The notes beneath the pieces are model-generated. The model was not told the DNA's origin. It searched no databases and saw nothing but the letters and a program-made list of their open reading frames with translations. Made by a program: the position numbers and the translations under genes. From positions 1 through 24,121 of the forward strand of contig CANPZH010000003.1 in the NCBI GenBank assembly GCA_947589335.1: a DNA stretch of 24,121 bases. Reading direction: 5' to 3'. Origin of the DNA: an uncultured Clostridia bacterium. Its GTDB lineage: Bacteria > Bacillota > Clostridia > Christensenellales > Borkfalkiaceae. The stretch's first letter is position 1. Each line of letters starts with the position of its first letter. This document shows positions 23,483-24,121 of this stretch, one piece after another.

Positions 23483-23511
23483 TGTACATTTCATGTAAAA
23501 CCGACCTGTAC
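23483..23511 (+). repeat. Direct repeat TGTAC, 24 bp apart
   Basis: TGTACATTTCATGTAAAACC (23483) and the similar TGTACTGCCACATAGTGAAA (23507) share TGTAC, a CAT about seven bases further on, and an A-rich tail. TGTACA-type termini are known for Tn7-like and Tn5053-like elements, so 23483 is a good candidate for the element tip. Confidence 0.45.
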
Positions 23512-23528
23512 TGCCACATAGTGAAACG

Positions 23529-23590
23529 CCTAAAATGAGGGAAAAAGGAAAAATTTAAGCATTTTAGGAGCCTTTTTTCCCTAATTTAGG
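23529..23590. repeat. 20-bp imperfect inverted repeat upstream of tnsA
   Basis: CCTAAAATGAGGGAAAAAGG (23529-23548) faces CCTTTTTTCCCTAATTTAGG (23571-23590) across 22 bp. Inside the spacer is a further CATTTTAGG (23560-23568) that matches the first nine bases, so alternative pairings exist. TTTAGGA is repeated again at 23630 and 23638. It may be a transposase or regulator site. Confidence 0.6.
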
Positions 23591-23663
23591 AGAAAATCTT
23601 CTTAAAAAAGGGGTTAAAATCTTCCTTGTTTTAGGATTTTAGGAAAAAAGGGGACAAAAAAGG

Positions 23664-23677
23664 CGGGTTTTCACCCG
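23664..23677 (+). other. Small hairpin ahead of tnsA
   Basis: CGGGT and ACCCG form a 5-bp stem with a TTTC loop, followed by ATATTTTT. It could be a weak terminator shielding the element from outside transcription, or mRNA leader structure. Confidence 0.3.
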
Positions 23678-23712
23678 ATATTTTTCCCCGAGGACGGACA
23701 GTGTGAGAGATC

Positions 23713-24063
23713 ATGAGAAATAAAAACACCCACAGTATCACCCTGAAAAAGAAACTGAATAAGTGTGCAGCCGTGTTCAATGCCTATCATGAACTGCAAT
23801 ATGAGTATGGCGAACGCTTGGACGCCGACCCCGAGATCGTAGAGATTAAATGCAATGTTCCCATAGAGCCGTCCGAGCTTGAAGGGGCTTTTACCACAGA
23901 CTTTTATTGTGTCAAAAAGGACGGAATGGTCTGCGTTCGGGAGTGCGTCTATCGGGAAAAACTTCTGCGCCCGAAAACGATCCAAATGCTCGACGCCTGT
24001 AGAAGTTATTGGCTCTCCAAAGGGATCAGGGATTGGGGGATCGTGTTGAATGCAAGTCAATGA
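23713..24063 (+). CDS. TnsA-like transposon endonuclease
   Basis: A 116-residue protein that I match by eye to the N-terminal catalytic domain of Tn7 TnsA, which nicks the 5' ends of the transposon. E. coli TnsA has STDFLVDCKDG, then Q-V-K, then RT..KL...RRYW..K.IPWFIF. Here there is TTDFYCVKKDG (61-71), then E77-C-V79, then KTIQMLDACRSYWLSKGIRDWGIV, with identical spacing from the Q-V-K position to the KT/RT. D63 would be the metal Asp, but the catalytic lysine position is Val79. An acidic stretch (HELQYEYGERLDADPEIVEI) fits the TnsA first helix, E27 or E31 being possible catalytic Glu. The C-terminal TnsA domain is missing. GAGAG precedes the ATG. Codons are more AT-rich than host genes. 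Family call is inference from motifs. Confidence 0.72.
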   Translation: MRNKNTHSITLKKKLNKCAAVFNAYHELQYEYGERLDADPEIVEIKCNVPIEPSELEGAFTTDFYCVKKDGMVCVRECVYREKLLRPKTIQMLDACRSYWLSKGIRDWGIVLNASQ

Positions 24064-24121
24064 TCTGTTCAGAAAAGACAATACGATATACCGTGTCTTG
24101 GACATGGGTGCCACCGATATG
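24050..24121 (+). CDS. Start of a TnsB-like transposase gene (cut by window edge)
   Basis: Twenty-four codons are visible. The ATG at 24050 overlaps the tnsA-like gene by 14 nt, with a GGGGGA site upstream, so the genes are translationally coupled. The sequence begins with a short hydrophilic start, an LFRKDN stretch and then IYRVLDMGATDM, which looks like the N-terminus of Mu/TnsB-type transposases (often a small beta domain with a YRVL sequence). The catalytic DDE region would lie beyond the window. I rely mostly on its position after tnsA, so the call is tentative. Confidence 0.5.
   Translation, partial: MQVNDLFRKDNTIYRVLDMGATDM

Larger units (their letters stand above)
23212..23712. mobile_element. 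AT-rich transposon end region, candidate Tn7-like right end
   Basis: No gene is seen in these 501 bp. They are much more AT-rich than the coding DNA to the left and full of short repeats, then lead into a tnsA-like gene. Two candidate transposon termini starting 5'-TGT are visible. One is at 23220, 9 bp past the rpsR stop, followed by AAAGATACAA at 23226 and again at 23250. The other is at 23483, with TGTAC at 23483 and 23507, also 24 bp apart, about 230 bp from tnsA. Tandem sites near the tip are typical of TnsB-bound ends. I cannot choose between the two without the other end. A terminator (23335-23371) lies between them. Confidence 0.55.

Noticed and set aside
23671..24114. 147-codon minus-strand frame opposite the tnsA-like gene
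   Set aside because: The plus-strand frame has TnsA motifs, a ribosome binding site and overlap with a following gene; the minus frame has none.

Overview
The window looks like part of the chromosome of a GC-rich Bacillota, most likely an uncultured Clostridia lineage. This is inference from gene order (rpmE, DUF1385, prmC, prfA; rpsF-ssb-rpsR; rplU-rpmA), from an L27 with a Firmicutes-type N-terminal extension, from AGGAGG-type ribosome binding sites, and from sigma-A promoters of the TTGACA-17-TATAAT kind. I cannot name a genus from the sequence.

Layout. 1-4600 (minus strand): a metallophosphoesterase gene followed by a tightly packed pyrimidine operon, pyrB-pyrC-pyrF-pyrK, that makes carbamoyl-aspartate, dihydroorotate and UMP; pyrK implies a pyrD partner, probably beyond the left edge. 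4685-5474 (minus): rplU-rpmA (L21, L27) with a good promoter, an L21-leader-like 5' UTR and an intrinsic terminator. 5531-5974 (plus): an unrecognised helical protein, closed by a perfect palindrome. 6038-8136 (minus): thrC and a small P-loop protein. 8183-12655 (minus): a translation-termination cluster, rpmE | DUF1385-PrmC fusion | prfA | aminotransferase, in which PrmC would methylate the GGQ motif of the neighbouring RF1. 12735-16599 (plus): a zinc-less MDR oxidoreductase, a cardiolipin-synthase-like phospholipase D, a Cof-type HAD phosphatase and a YfcE phosphodiesterase. 16643-17398 (plus): two related small membrane proteins. 17402-19355 (minus): a lipid kinase and a PAS-PP2C phosphatase. 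19370-21913 (plus): cca and rmuC. 21958-23211 (plus): rpsF-ssb-rpsR.

The right edge is different. After the rpsR stop codon the DNA becomes AT-rich and repeat-laden for about 500 bp. It is followed by a TnsA-like endonuclease gene and, overlapping it, the first 24 codons of what looks like a TnsB-type transposase. I read this as the tnsA-side end of a Tn7-like transposon inserted directly downstream of rpsR. Two things are unusual: the position corresponding to the catalytic lysine of TnsA is a valine, and the insertion point (3' of a ribosomal protein gene) is not one of the classic Tn7-type attachment sites I know.

Other points of interest: a DUF1385-PrmC fusion; three genes whose -10 boxes lie 6-8 nt from the start codon, predicting leaderless mRNAs; an S18 with a long acidic extension; L27 that appears to need Prp cleavage although no prp gene lies between rplU and rpmA; and a four-cysteine cluster in the PAS domain of the PP2C phosphatase. 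No tRNA, rRNA or CRISPR array was seen.
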